Of a DNA stretch of 11,774 nucleotides, positions 1-6,966 are shown one piece after another. Every line of letters begins with the position of its first letter. Position 1 is the stretch's first letter. The notes under the pieces were generated by a model. The model was not told the DNA's origin, made no database searches, and saw only the letters and a list, made by a program, of their open reading frames with translations. The DNA comes from CAYUYH01 sp964449175. Its GTDB lineage: Bacteria; Planctomycetota; Phycisphaerae; SM23-33. The position numbers and the translations under genes are program-made. The stretch lies in NCBI GenBank assembly GCA_964449175.1, contig CAYUYH010000070.1, positions 1-11,774 of the forward strand, written 5' to 3'.

Positions 1-334
1 CGACCGCACGAAGCGGCCTCGCATGGCACGCGTCGCCCAGGACCAGGCCGACGTGGTCGTGGTGACCTCCGACAACCCGCGCAGCGAGGACCCGACCGCG
101 ATCATCAACGAGATCGTCTCCGGCTTCGACCCTGTCGCGCGGTCCCGGGCGATCGTGGACGCCGACCGGCGCTCAGCCATCGGGCGGGCGATCGAGACCG
201 CCGCCCCCGGCGACATCGTGCTGATCGCCGGCAAGGGCCACGAGACGTACCAGGTGATAGGCGAGACGCGAATCCACTTCGACGACGCCGAGGTCACCGC
301 CGAGTGCATGCGCGTGCGGGAGGGCGTGTCATGA
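1..334 (+). CDS. murE: UDP-MurNAc-tripeptide synthetase MurE, 3' end only (partial)
   Basis: This is the C-terminal part (about 110 residues) of the cytoplasmic Mur ligase that adds the third residue to UDP-MurNAc-L-Ala-D-Glu. The 5' end lies outside the window; the first whole codon starts at position 2 and the frame is open to the edge, with a DRTKRP segment matching the start of the ligase C-terminal domain. The DNPRSEDP motif (nt 71-94) is the signature that binds meso-diaminopimelate, so the peptidoglycan is very probably of the DAP type. The GKGHE motif (nt 229-243) is also typical of MurE. The stop TGA (332-334) overlaps the murF start in an ATGA arrangement, which suggests translational coupling. 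Seen: motifs and overlap. Family knowledge: DAP specificity. The internal ATG at position 23 is not the true start, because homology continues upstream of it. Confidence 0.96.
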   Translation, partial: DRTKRPRMARVAQDQADVVVVTSDNPRSEDPTAIINEIVSGFDPVARSRAIVDADRRSAIGRAIETAAPGDIVLIAGKGHETYQVIGETRIHFDDAEVTAECMRVREGVS

Positions 335-1722
335 AGGCGATGACGCCGGCGAGAATAGCCCGCGCCGTCGGCGGGCGACACATCCCGCCGCCGGGCGGGG
401 CCGCGCAGCCCGCAATCACCGCCGTCAGCACCGACAGCCGAACCGCCGCCGCGGGCGAGCTGTTCGTCGCCATTACCGGGGCGAACTTCGACGCCCACGA
501 CTTCCTGCCGCAAGCCGCCGACGCCGGATGCGCCGCGGCGGTCGTCGCCACGCGAGCCTCCGTGCCGGACGACCTGGCCGCCCTGTTCCCCGCCGGGCTG
601 ATCGCCGTCGCCGACACGACGCGCGCCCTGGGCGACCTGGCCGCACACAGCCGCCGGGCCGGGCGGGCGAAGGTCATTGCCGTCACCGGCTCGAACGGCA
701 AGACGACGGTCAAGCTGATGATCCGCCACATCCTCAGCCGGCGACTTCGCGGCACGGCCGGCCCCAAGAGCTTCAACAACCAGATCGGCGTGCCGCTGAC
801 GCTGCTGGCCGCCGGCGGGAACGACGACTACGTGGTCTGCGAGATCGGCACGAACGCCCCCGGCGAGGCAGCGGCCCTGGCCCGCATCGCCGCGCCGGAC
901 GTAGCGGTGATCACGTCCGTGGCCGCCAGCCATCTGGAGCGGCTCGGCAGCGTCGAGCAGGTCGCCGTCGAGAAGGCGTCGATACTGGATCACCTCGTGG
1001 CCGGCGGCCTGGCCATGGTCACCGCCGACAGCGAGCCGCTGGACCGCGCGCTGCGGGGCTATGATGCGCACTTCGTCCGCTTCGGCACGTCGGACGGCGC
1101 GCAGTTCCGCATGACCGGCTACGAGCCGGCCGGGGTGGGCGCGCGGTTCGAGCTGAACGGGCGGGCGTGGGTATCGCTGCCGCTGCCGGGGCGGCACAAC
1201 GCGCTCAATGCACTGGCGGCGTTGGCCGTGGCCGACCACTTCGAGATCGCGCCGGCGGAGGCGGGCGAGGCCCTGGCCGACTTCACCGCGCCGCCGATGC
1301 GCCTGGAGCGGATCGAGCTGGGCGACGTGACGATCATCAACGACGCATACAACGCCAACCCCGCCAGCATGGTCGCCGCGGCCGACGTGCTCGCCGAGCA
1401 GGAGAGCCAGCGGCGAGTCATGGTCGTCGGCGACATGCTCGAGCTGGGCGCCGCGGCCGAGGCGCTGCACACCCACGCCGGCGCGGAGATTGCCGCAAGA
1501 GGCGTGGATTTGCTGGTTTGCGTCGGGCGGCTGGGTCGATATATCGCCCTGGGCGCGGCCGAGGCGGGGCTGGAGGCCGTGGCCTTCGATACGCGCGACC
1601 AGGCGGCGGACGAACTGCCGCGAATGCTCCGCTGCGGCGACGTCGTGCTGGTGAAGGGCTCGCGGGCGATGGGCATGGAGAAGCTGGTCGAGTCGGTCCG
1701 CGCCGCGCTGGCCGCGCGGTGA
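331..1722 (+). CDS. murF: UDP-MurNAc-tripeptide--D-Ala-D-Ala ligase MurF
   Basis: MurF is the last cytoplasmic Mur ligase and joins D-Ala-D-Ala to the UDP-MurNAc-tripeptide using ATP. The protein is 463 residues, a normal length. Visible features are the N-terminal substrate-binding region with STDSR (33-37), the ATP-binding loop GSNGKTT (120-126), KSFNNQIGVPLTLL (146-159), a VEK at 213-215 whose Lys is probably the carbamylated metal-bridging residue, GRHN (287-290), NDAYNANP (337-344), GDMLELG (367-373) and VKGSR (441-445). I chose ATG 331 over an in-frame GTG at 304 because 331 overlaps the murE stop (ATGA) and is preceded by GGAGG (319-323) at 7 nt spacing. The stop at 1720-1722 overlaps a possible GTG start of mraY, but mraY probably starts further on. 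It acts with MurE upstream and Ddl downstream, which supplies its dipeptide substrate. Confidence 0.97.
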   Translation: MKAMTPARIARAVGGRHIPPPGGAAQPAITAVSTDSRTAAAGELFVAITGANFDAHDFLPQAADAGCAAAVVATRASVPDDLAALFPAGLIAVADTTRALGDLAAHSRRAGRAKVIAVTGSNGKTTVKLMIRHILSRRLRGTAGPKSFNNQIGVPLTLLAAGGNDDYVVCEIGTNAPGEAAALARIAAPDVAVITSVAASHLERLGSVEQVAVEKASILDHLVAGGLAMVTADSEPLDRALRGYDAHFVRFGTSDGAQFRMTGYEPAGVGARFELNGRAWVSLPLPGRHNALNALAALAVADHFEIAPAEAGEALADFTAPPMRLERIELGDVTIINDAYNANPASMVAAADVLAEQESQRRVMVVGDMLELGAAAEALHTHAGAEIAARGVDLLVCVGRLGRYIALGAAEAGLEAVAFDTRDQAADELPRMLRCGDVVLVKGSRAMGMEKLVESVRAALAAR

Positions 1723-1760
1723 CGCGCGGCGGCAACGGCGGCGGCGAGAGGTCGATAGGT

Positions 1761-2879
1761 TTGGTATACCTGTTCTACAAAAGCCTCCTGCTACGGACGG
1801 CGGGGGCCGCGGTCGTGAGCTTCGCGGTGGTCATGCTGCTGGCGCCGAGGGTGATCCGCTTCCTCATCCGCAGGAAGCTCGGCGACCGGCCCGAGTTCGA
1901 CCACGCCGACCTCAACGAGCTGACGCGCCACAAGTCCAACACGCCCACGATGGGCGGCGGCCTGATCGCCCTGGCCATCATGGCGTCCACCATCCTGTTC
2001 GCCAACCTCGGCAACGGCTACATCCGCATGGGGCTGCTGGCGCTGGTCTGGCTGGGCGGGCTGGGCGCCGTCGACGACTGGCTGAAGCTCAGGTACTCCG
2101 CCGGCGCCGGCTCGCGCGACGGGCTGAAGATGTGGGAGAAAATCCTCTTCCAGGTCGGCCTGGCCGTGATGCTCTCCATATTCATCTACAACTTCGGCGC
2201 CGAGAGCCACATCATCGACGAGGCCGGCCGGCGGATCAACCCGGCGCACAGTTTCTACTTCCCGTTCAAGTCCGACCCGATCGCGCTGCCGCTGCTGGCG
2301 TACATGGCCATCTGCATGCTGACGATGGTGGGTTCCTGCAACGCGGTGAACCTCACCGACGGCATGGACGGCCTGGCCAGCGGGTGCGTGATGTCGGTGG
2401 TCGTGGTGTTTTTCGTGATCGCCGAGATCACGGGCGTGGCCGACTGGGCGAAGCTGTTCCACCTGCCCTTCGTCGCCGGCACGGCGGAGATGACCGTCCT
2501 GTGCGGGGCCATACTGGGCGCGTGCATGGGGTTCCTGTGGTACAACACGCACCCCGCGCAGGTGTTCATGGGCGACACGGGCTCGCTGCCGCTGGGCGGG
2601 CTGCTGGGATACATCGCGGTGGTGACGCGCCAGGAGCTGCTGCTGCTGATCGCCGGCGGCGTGTTCGTGATGGAGGCCGTCAGCGTGATACTCCAGATCG
2701 GCTACTTCAAGTTCACTCGGCCCGCCAAGGGCATGCCGGGCAAGAGGCTGTTCCGCTGCGCGCCGCTGCACCATCACTTTCACCTCGGCGGCTGGGCCGA
2801 GTCGAAGGTCGTCGTGCGGTTCTGGGTGCTCGGATTCATCTTCGCGGCGCTGGCGCTGGCGACGCTGAAACTCCGATAG
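1761..2879 (+). CDS. mraY: Phospho-N-acetylmuramoyl-pentapeptide transferase MraY
   Basis: MraY is the integral membrane enzyme that transfers phospho-MurNAc-pentapeptide from UDP to undecaprenyl phosphate, forming lipid I. The 372-residue protein is close to the usual 360. Diagnostic segments: HKSNTPTMGG (57-66), the Asp pair in DDWLK (105-109), NAVNLTDGMDGLA (194-206), FMGDTGSLPLGG (269-280) and APLHHHFHLGGW (334-345), with many hydrophobic segments between them. I prefer the TTG start at 1761 because it gives the expected short hydrophobic N-terminus (VYLFYKSLL) and has GAGAGG at 1746-1751. An in-frame GTG at 1719 overlaps the murF stop as GTGA and would add 14 residues rich in Gly and Arg, unlike the family; it cannot be excluded. 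murD usually follows mraY, but here ftsW follows after 38 nt. Confidence 0.96.
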   Translation: MVYLFYKSLLLRTAGAAVVSFAVVMLLAPRVIRFLIRRKLGDRPEFDHADLNELTRHKSNTPTMGGGLIALAIMASTILFANLGNGYIRMGLLALVWLGGLGAVDDWLKLRYSAGAGSRDGLKMWEKILFQVGLAVMLSIFIYNFGAESHIIDEAGRRINPAHSFYFPFKSDPIALPLLAYMAICMLTMVGSCNAVNLTDGMDGLASGCVMSVVVVFFVIAEITGVADWAKLFHLPFVAGTAEMTVLCGAILGACMGFLWYNTHPAQVFMGDTGSLPLGGLLGYIAVVTRQELLLLIAGGVFVMEAVSVILQIGYFKFTRPAKGMPGKRLFRCAPLHHHFHLGGWAESKVVVRFWVLGFIFAALALATLKLR

Positions 2880-2917
2880 CGGTAATGGCGGCACTGTCGG
2901 GCAAGGAAGGCTGAAAG

Positions 2918-4090
2918 ATGACACGGACGTCGCTGCTGGAAGTCGTCCCGCCGCCGCGGGCGCGGGCCAACGGGGGAGGGCTGATGCTGGCCACGCTGGC
3001 GCTGCTGGCACTCGGCGTGGTGATGGTGCACAGCGCGGTGGCATCGGTGGCCGAGCCGGGCGCCTGGTACGCCCGGGCGGACTACCGCCACACGCTGTTC
3101 GCCGTGCTGGCCGCGGTGGTGATGGTCACGCTGTGGAGGCTGGACTATCGGCGCCTTGCCGCCGGCGGGCGGGTTCCGATCATCCCCGCTGTGCTGCTGG
3201 GCGTGGCGATCGTCTGCGGGCTGCTCGTGTTCGCCCCGGGCATCGGCAAGACCGTCGGCGGCCAGGCACGGTGGCTGCGGCTGGGCCCGGCGAAGTACTC
3301 GATCGGCTTTCAGCCCTCGGAGCTGATAAAGGTGGCGCTGGTGATCTTCCTGGCGAGCTGGCTGGCCAGGCCGACCACCGACCGGCGCGACTTTCTCCGC
3401 ACGTTCCTGCCGGCGACGGCCCTGATCGGCGTGTGCGTGGCGGTGGTCATCACGCAGGACTTCGGGGCGGCCGTCATCATCGCCATCGCCGCCGCCGCGA
3501 CGCTTCTTCTGGCCGGCGTGCCGTGGTACTACCTCGCCACTCTCGTTCCGCCGGCGGCCGGCGCGTTCTACGTGCTGGTCGTCAACAGCGCGCACCGCTG
3601 GTATCGCATCACCGCCATGCTCGACCCCTGGTCGCAGACGAACCCCAGCGCGTATCAGCCGCGGCAGTCGCTGCTGGCGATCATGACCGGCGGGTGGTTC
3701 GGGCGCGGGCTCGGCGCCGGCATGCAGAAGCTCGGATACCTGCCGGAGGACAGCACGGACTTCATCTTCTCGGTATACTGCGAGGAGTTCGGCTTCCTGG
3801 GCGCGGTGCTGCTGGCCGGGCTGATCCTGATGTGGATCTGGCAGGCGCGGCGGGTCGTTTCGGGCGCGGGCGACCGGCTGGGGCGGCTGCTGGCAGGGTC
3901 GCTGGCGTTCCTGATCGCGTCACAGGCGGTGCTGCACGTAGCCGTCGCGACGGCAGCGGCCCCGCCGACCGGGGCATCCATGCCGTTCCTCTCCGCCGGC
4001 GGGACGGCGCTGCTGCTGCTGGCCGGCGCGACTGCGCTGATCATCTCCGTCGGCGCGCACAACCAGCCGGCCCACGAGCTGGAGGTCTAG
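2918..4090 (+). CDS. ftsW: Cell division SEDS glycosyltransferase FtsW
   Basis: This is a polytopic SEDS-family protein of 390 residues. FtsW polymerises lipid II into septal glycan together with a class B penicillin-binding protein. Visible family motifs are FQPSELIK (131-138), TQDFGAAV (179-186), the segment GRGLGAGMQKLGYLPED (263-279) followed by STDFIFSVYCEEFGF, and PFLSAGGT (356-363). Asp281 in STDFIF sits where the catalytic Asp of the large extracellular loop lies in FtsW and RodA. The KLGYLPE wording and the dcw location favour FtsW over RodA. ATG 2918 is preceded by AAGGAAGG (2903-2910) at 7 nt. The first 20 residues are cytoplasmic-looking, rich in Pro and Arg, before the first membrane helix near residue 21. 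It is separated from mraY by only 38 nt. Downstream of its stop lies a 159-nt repeat-bearing gap. Confidence 0.94.
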   Translation: MTRTSLLEVVPPPRARANGGGLMLATLALLALGVVMVHSAVASVAEPGAWYARADYRHTLFAVLAAVVMVTLWRLDYRRLAAGGRVPIIPAVLLGVAIVCGLLVFAPGIGKTVGGQARWLRLGPAKYSIGFQPSELIKVALVIFLASWLARPTTDRRDFLRTFLPATALIGVCVAVVITQDFGAAVIIAIAAAATLLLAGVPWYYLATLVPPAAGAFYVLVVNSAHRWYRITAMLDPWSQTNPSAYQPRQSLLAIMTGGWFGRGLGAGMQKLGYLPEDSTDFIFSVYCEEFGFLGAVLLAGLILMWIWQARRVVSGAGDRLGRLLAGSLAFLIASQAVLHVAVATAAAPPTGASMPFLSAGGTALLLLAGATALIISVGAHNQPAHELEV

Positions 4091-4147
4091 CGCCTCGACA
4101 CAGAGCCGCAGATTGTCGGACATCGAGATTGGCGTCCAGCGTTATCG

Positions 4148-4230
4148 ACACAGAGACGCGGAGGCGCAGAGAGGTCAATCGGTCTCGTGCATCCGTTTTC
4201 AAAGCTCTCTGTCCCTCTGCGTCTCTGTGT
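4148..4230. repeat. Long imperfect inverted repeat in the ftsW-murG gap
   Basis: The left arm (4148-4173) begins ACACAGAGACGCGGAGG and the right arm (4205-4230) is its reverse complement with about three mismatches over 26 nt. They are separated by a 31-nt centre, so a long stem-loop is possible in RNA or single-stranded DNA. A degenerate extra copy of the left arm (CGACACAGAGCCGCAGA) lies at 4096-4112, 50 nt upstream and in the same direction. Composition is lower in GC than the flanking genes. Elements reading ACACAGAGACGCAGAGG are, in my recollection, scattered between genes in many planctomycete and other environmental genomes; that is recall, not a search. No T-tract follows, so it is not a standard intrinsic terminator. 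The whole gap 4091-4249 holds no convincing gene. Confidence 0.85.
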
Positions 4231-4232
4231 TG

Positions 4233-4238
4233 CATAAT
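4233..4238 (+). promoter_or_regulatory. Possible -10 element upstream of murG
   Basis: CATAAT matches five of six bases of a sigma-70 -10 box and ends 11 nt before the murG ATG. No good -35 box lies at 16-18 nt spacing; the right arm of the inverted repeat occupies that place. Transcription from here would begin close to the start codon, giving a nearly leaderless mRNA, which agrees with the absence of a Shine-Dalgarno sequence before murG. Confidence 0.3.
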
Positions 4239-4249
4239 TGTGCCCCGGC

Positions 4250-5368
4250 ATGTCAGGCGAGATCTACATCTTCGCGGGCGGGGGGACCGGCGGGCACCTG
4301 TACCCGGCCTTGGCCGTGGCGGGCGAGCTGATTGCCCGGCGGGGCGGGGCGAGGATCGTGTTCGCCTGCTCGAACCGGGCGATAGACCGGCGGATACTCG
4401 GGCCCCTTCCGCACGCGATCGTCCCTCAACCGGTTCGGCCCTTCCCCTCCCGGCCGCTGGGCTGGCTGGGCTTCGCAGCCGCCTATGCGACCTCCGCGCT
4501 GCTGGCCAGGCGGATGGTGCTGGACCTGAGGCCCGCGGCCGTGCTCGGGCTTGGCGGGTTCGCGGCCGGGCCGGTGGTCTCGCGGGCGTCGGCGGCGGGC
4601 GTGCCGGTTGGGTTGCTGAACCCCGACGCCGTGCCCGGCAAGGCCAACCGCCTGCTCGCACGCCGGGCCGACGTGATCTTCACGCAGTTCGCATCCACGG
4701 CTGAGACGTTCCCGCCGAAGCTGCGAGGCCGCGTCCGCTGCGTGGGCTGTCCGGTGCGCGCGGGCCTGGCCGGCGGCGAGAAGGCCGAGGCCGTCGCCCA
4801 CTTCGGCCTGCGGGCCGACCGCCGCACGTTGCTGGTCTTCGGCGGCAGCCTGCTGGCGGAGTCGCTCAGCCTGGCCGTCGCCGAGCTGGCCGACGACCTG
4901 GCCGACCTGGCCGAGCAGTGGCAGCTGCTGCATGTCACGGGTTCGCCGCGGGCCGAGCAGATGCACAGCGACCTCGCCGGCCGGGGCGTGAGCGTCGTGA
5001 CGCTGGGCTACTGCGACCGGATGGACCTGGCCTATGCGGCGGCCGACGTGGCCCTGGCGCGGGCGGGGGCGGTGACGGTGGCTGAACTGGCGGCCACCGG
5101 CACGCCGGCTGTGCTGATGCCTTATCCCTATCACGCCGACCAGCACCAGCGGCTCAACGCGGCTGCACTGGTCGAGGCCGGTGCTGCTGTCATCTGCGAC
5201 GACGTGAAGGCCCCGGCCGCAAACGCCGACAACCTCCGCCGCACGCTGCTGCCTCTGCTCCGCGACACGGCCGCCCTCGACAAGATGCGCGCCACCGCGG
5301 CCAATCTCGCGCCGAATCAGCCCGCCGCCGCAGCCGTGGCCGAGTGGCTCGCCGCGGCGGGAGCTTAG
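4250..5368 (+). CDS. murG: UDP-GlcNAc:lipid I GlcNAc transferase MurG
   Basis: MurG is the peripheral membrane GT28-family transferase that adds GlcNAc to lipid I, giving lipid II. The 372-residue protein has the N-terminal glycine-rich loop GGGTGGHLYPA (10-20, His16), LGLGGFAAGP (99-108), NPDAVPGKANRLLA (124-137), GCPVR (166-170), FGGSLLAES (197-205) and the UDP-GlcNAc-binding segment RAGAVTVAELAATGTP (271-286, with Glu279), then PYPYHADQHQ (291-300). Two small departures from the usual wording are Leu for the second Gly of the common GGSLGA and Cys in GNPVR. ATG 4250 is the natural N-terminus (MSGEIYIFAGGG); an in-frame TTG at 4238 is possible but adds MCPG only. No ribosome binding site is visible before 4250, unlike most genes here. 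Confidence 0.95.
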   Translation: MSGEIYIFAGGGTGGHLYPALAVAGELIARRGGARIVFACSNRAIDRRILGPLPHAIVPQPVRPFPSRPLGWLGFAAAYATSALLARRMVLDLRPAAVLGLGGFAAGPVVSRASAAGVPVGLLNPDAVPGKANRLLARRADVIFTQFASTAETFPPKLRGRVRCVGCPVRAGLAGGEKAEAVAHFGLRADRRTLLVFGGSLLAESLSLAVAELADDLADLAEQWQLLHVTGSPRAEQMHSDLAGRGVSVVTLGYCDRMDLAYAAADVALARAGAVTVAELAATGTPAVLMPYPYHADQHQRLNAAALVEAGAAVICDDVKAPAANADNLRRTLLPLLRDTAALDKMRATAANLAPNQPAAAAVAEWLAAAGA

Positions 5369-5523
5369 AGAGGCAGAAGACCCGCGTGCATCTGAGATGC
5401 AGGCCCTACGGGCTTCGCCTAAAGGGATTCGCCCCCTGCTGGCGATAACATAAGGGTATCGCACGACAGATGAAGAGCGCCTATTTCGGGCGAGTTTGAC
5501 ACCAGCAGCGGTTGAGAGATACC
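5369..5523. other. murG-murC intergenic region with dyad and short repeats
   Basis: This 155-nt gap holds no convincing gene. It contains a perfect dyad TGCATCTGAGATGCA (5387-5401; arms of 7 with a single central base), a pair of imperfect direct repeats GGGCTTCGCC (5410-5419) and GGGATTCGCC (5424-5433) spaced 14 nt apart, and a TTGACA hexamer (5496-5501). The dyad could be an operator or a small RNA hairpin. No T-tract follows it, so termination is doubtful. Confidence 0.6.
5496..5501 (+). promoter_or_regulatory. TTGACA, possible -35 box before murC
   Basis: This is an exact sigma-70 -35 consensus hexamer in a GC-rich region. The only candidate -10 at 16-17 nt spacing is GATACC/ATACCA at 5518-5524, a poor match that touches the chosen murC start. 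If the promoter is real, murC may be translated from the second ATG at 5536. Confidence 0.22.
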
Positions 5524-6966
5524 ATGCTCAGCGGTATGGAGACCCGTACGAGGACAGACCCTCCGCGCGCGGAGGCAGTGAGGACCTACACCGGCCGGCA
5601 GTTCCACCTGATCGGCATCGGCGGGGCCGGCATGCGCGCGTTGGGTCAGATGCTGCTGGACCGCGGCGCGGCCGTCAGCGGGTCCGACATTGGCGGCGGC
5701 GCGCCGGTCAAGCGGTTGGCCGAAAAGGGAGCGGCCATCTTCGCCGGCCAGCGCGCCGAGAACATCCCCGATCCGTGCGACACGGTCGTCTACTCCGCGG
5801 CCATACGCGACGACAACCCAGAACTCCGGGCCGCCCGCAGCCGAGGCCTGGAGGTCATCAAGTACAGTCAGATGCTCGGGCGGCTGATGGCTGAGCGCGT
5901 GGGCATCGCGGTGGCGGGCACGCACGGCAAGAGCACGACCACGGCGATGGTCGCCTACGCCCTGACCGCGGCTGGGGCCGACCCCAGCTATGTCGTCGGC
6001 GCGACCGTCGAGCAGCTCGGCGGGCCGAGCGGCGCGGGGGCCGGCAAGCACTTTGTCGCCGAGGCGTGCGAATACGACCGCAGCTTCCTGAACCTCTCCC
6101 CGCAGCACGCGGCTATCCTCAACATCGAAGAAGATCACCTCGACTGCTACCGCGACATCGCGGCGATCGTCGAGGCGTTTCGCGACTTCGCGGGGCGAGT
6201 GGCCCCGGGCGGCGTGCTCGTGGCCAACGGGGAGGACGCCAACGTAACCTCGGCCGTCCGCGGCGCGGCGTGCGAGGTGCAGACCTTCGGCTTCGGCGAG
6301 GGGTGCGCGTGGCGGGCGGTGGACGCCGGCTGCGAGCGCGGGCGGTGGTCGTTCGACGCAGCCTACAACGGGCGGGCGATGTGCCGCGTGAGCCTGCAAT
6401 TGGCCGGCCGGCACAACGCGGCCAACGCACTGGCCGCGGCGGCCCTGCTGCACCACGCGGGCTTGACCGGCTCGCAGATCGCCGAGGCCATGGGCAGCTT
6501 CATCGGCACGCAACGAAGGATGACGCTCCGCGGCCGGGCCGGCGGCGTGACCGTCATCGACGACTACGCCCACCACCCCACGGAGATTCGGGTCACGCTG
6601 ACCGCCATCCGCGAGCAATACGACCCGGCCAGGCTGATCTGCGTCTTTCAGCCGCACCAGCACAGCCGAACGCGGTTCCTGCTGAAAGACTTCGCGCGCA
6701 GCTTCGCGGCGGCCGACGAGGTGATCCTGCCGGATATCTACTTCGTCAGGGACAGCGAGCTTGAGAGAAACCACATCTGCTCGGAGGACCTCGTGGCCCA
6801 GATACGCCTGAACGGCGGGTCGGCGAGGTACCTGGGCGGGTTCGAGCAAATAGTCAGCCATCTCGCCGAGACCGTGCGAGACGGCGACCTTGTCGTGACG
6901 ATGGGTGCGGGCAATGTCTGGGAAATCGCAGACCAAGTTATTCGCCGGCTTGGAAGAGATAGTTAG
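5524..6966 (+). CDS. murC: UDP-MurNAc--L-alanine ligase MurC
   Basis: MurC attaches L-Ala to UDP-MurNAc, the first ATP-dependent Mur ligase step in the cytoplasm. The 480-residue protein shows the nucleotide-sugar-binding glycine loop HLIGIGGAGMRALG (28-41), the ATP loop GTHGKSTTTAM (132-142), EYDRSFLNL (183-191), NIEEDHLDCY (200-209), GRHNAANALAA (295-305), the DDYAHHPTEI segment (346-355), FQPHQHSRTRFL (375-386) and the C-terminal GAGNVW (461-466). Three starts are possible: TTG 5512, ATG 5524 and ATG 5536. I chose 5524 because GAGAGA (5514-5519) lies just upstream, but the 27 residues before the glycine loop are poorly conserved, so the exact start is uncertain. Its 3' end overlaps murB by 53 nt, which indicates coupled expression with the enzyme that makes its substrate. 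Confidence 0.95.
   Translation: MLSGMETRTRTDPPRAEAVRTYTGRQFHLIGIGGAGMRALGQMLLDRGAAVSGSDIGGGAPVKRLAEKGAAIFAGQRAENIPDPCDTVVYSAAIRDDNPELRAARSRGLEVIKYSQMLGRLMAERVGIAVAGTHGKSTTTAMVAYALTAAGADPSYVVGATVEQLGGPSGAGAGKHFVAEACEYDRSFLNLSPQHAAILNIEEDHLDCYRDIAAIVEAFRDFAGRVAPGGVLVANGEDANVTSAVRGAACEVQTFGFGEGCAWRAVDAGCERGRWSFDAAYNGRAMCRVSLQLAGRHNAANALAAAALLHHAGLTGSQIAEAMGSFIGTQRRMTLRGRAGGVTVIDDYAHHPTEIRVTLTAIREQYDPARLICVFQPHQHSRTRFLLKDFARSFAAADEVILPDIYFVRDSELERNHICSEDLVAQIRLNGGSARYLGGFEQIVSHLAETVRDGDLVVTMGAGNVWEIADQVIRRLGRDS

Noticed and set aside
4148..4230. Inverted repeat as CRISPR, transposon end or intrinsic terminator
   Set aside because: There are only two arms plus a half-copy, with no regular spacers, no transposase and no T-tract after the stem.
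4113..4331. Small open frame across the ftsW-murG gap into murG
   Set aside because: It is composed of the inverted repeat translated by chance and runs into murG in another frame; no ribosome site or recognisable domain.
3133..4704. Long plus-strand open frame overlapping ftsW and murG
   Set aside because: It is an Arg- and Gly-rich shadow of ftsW and murG in another frame, spans the repeat, and has no recognisable motif.
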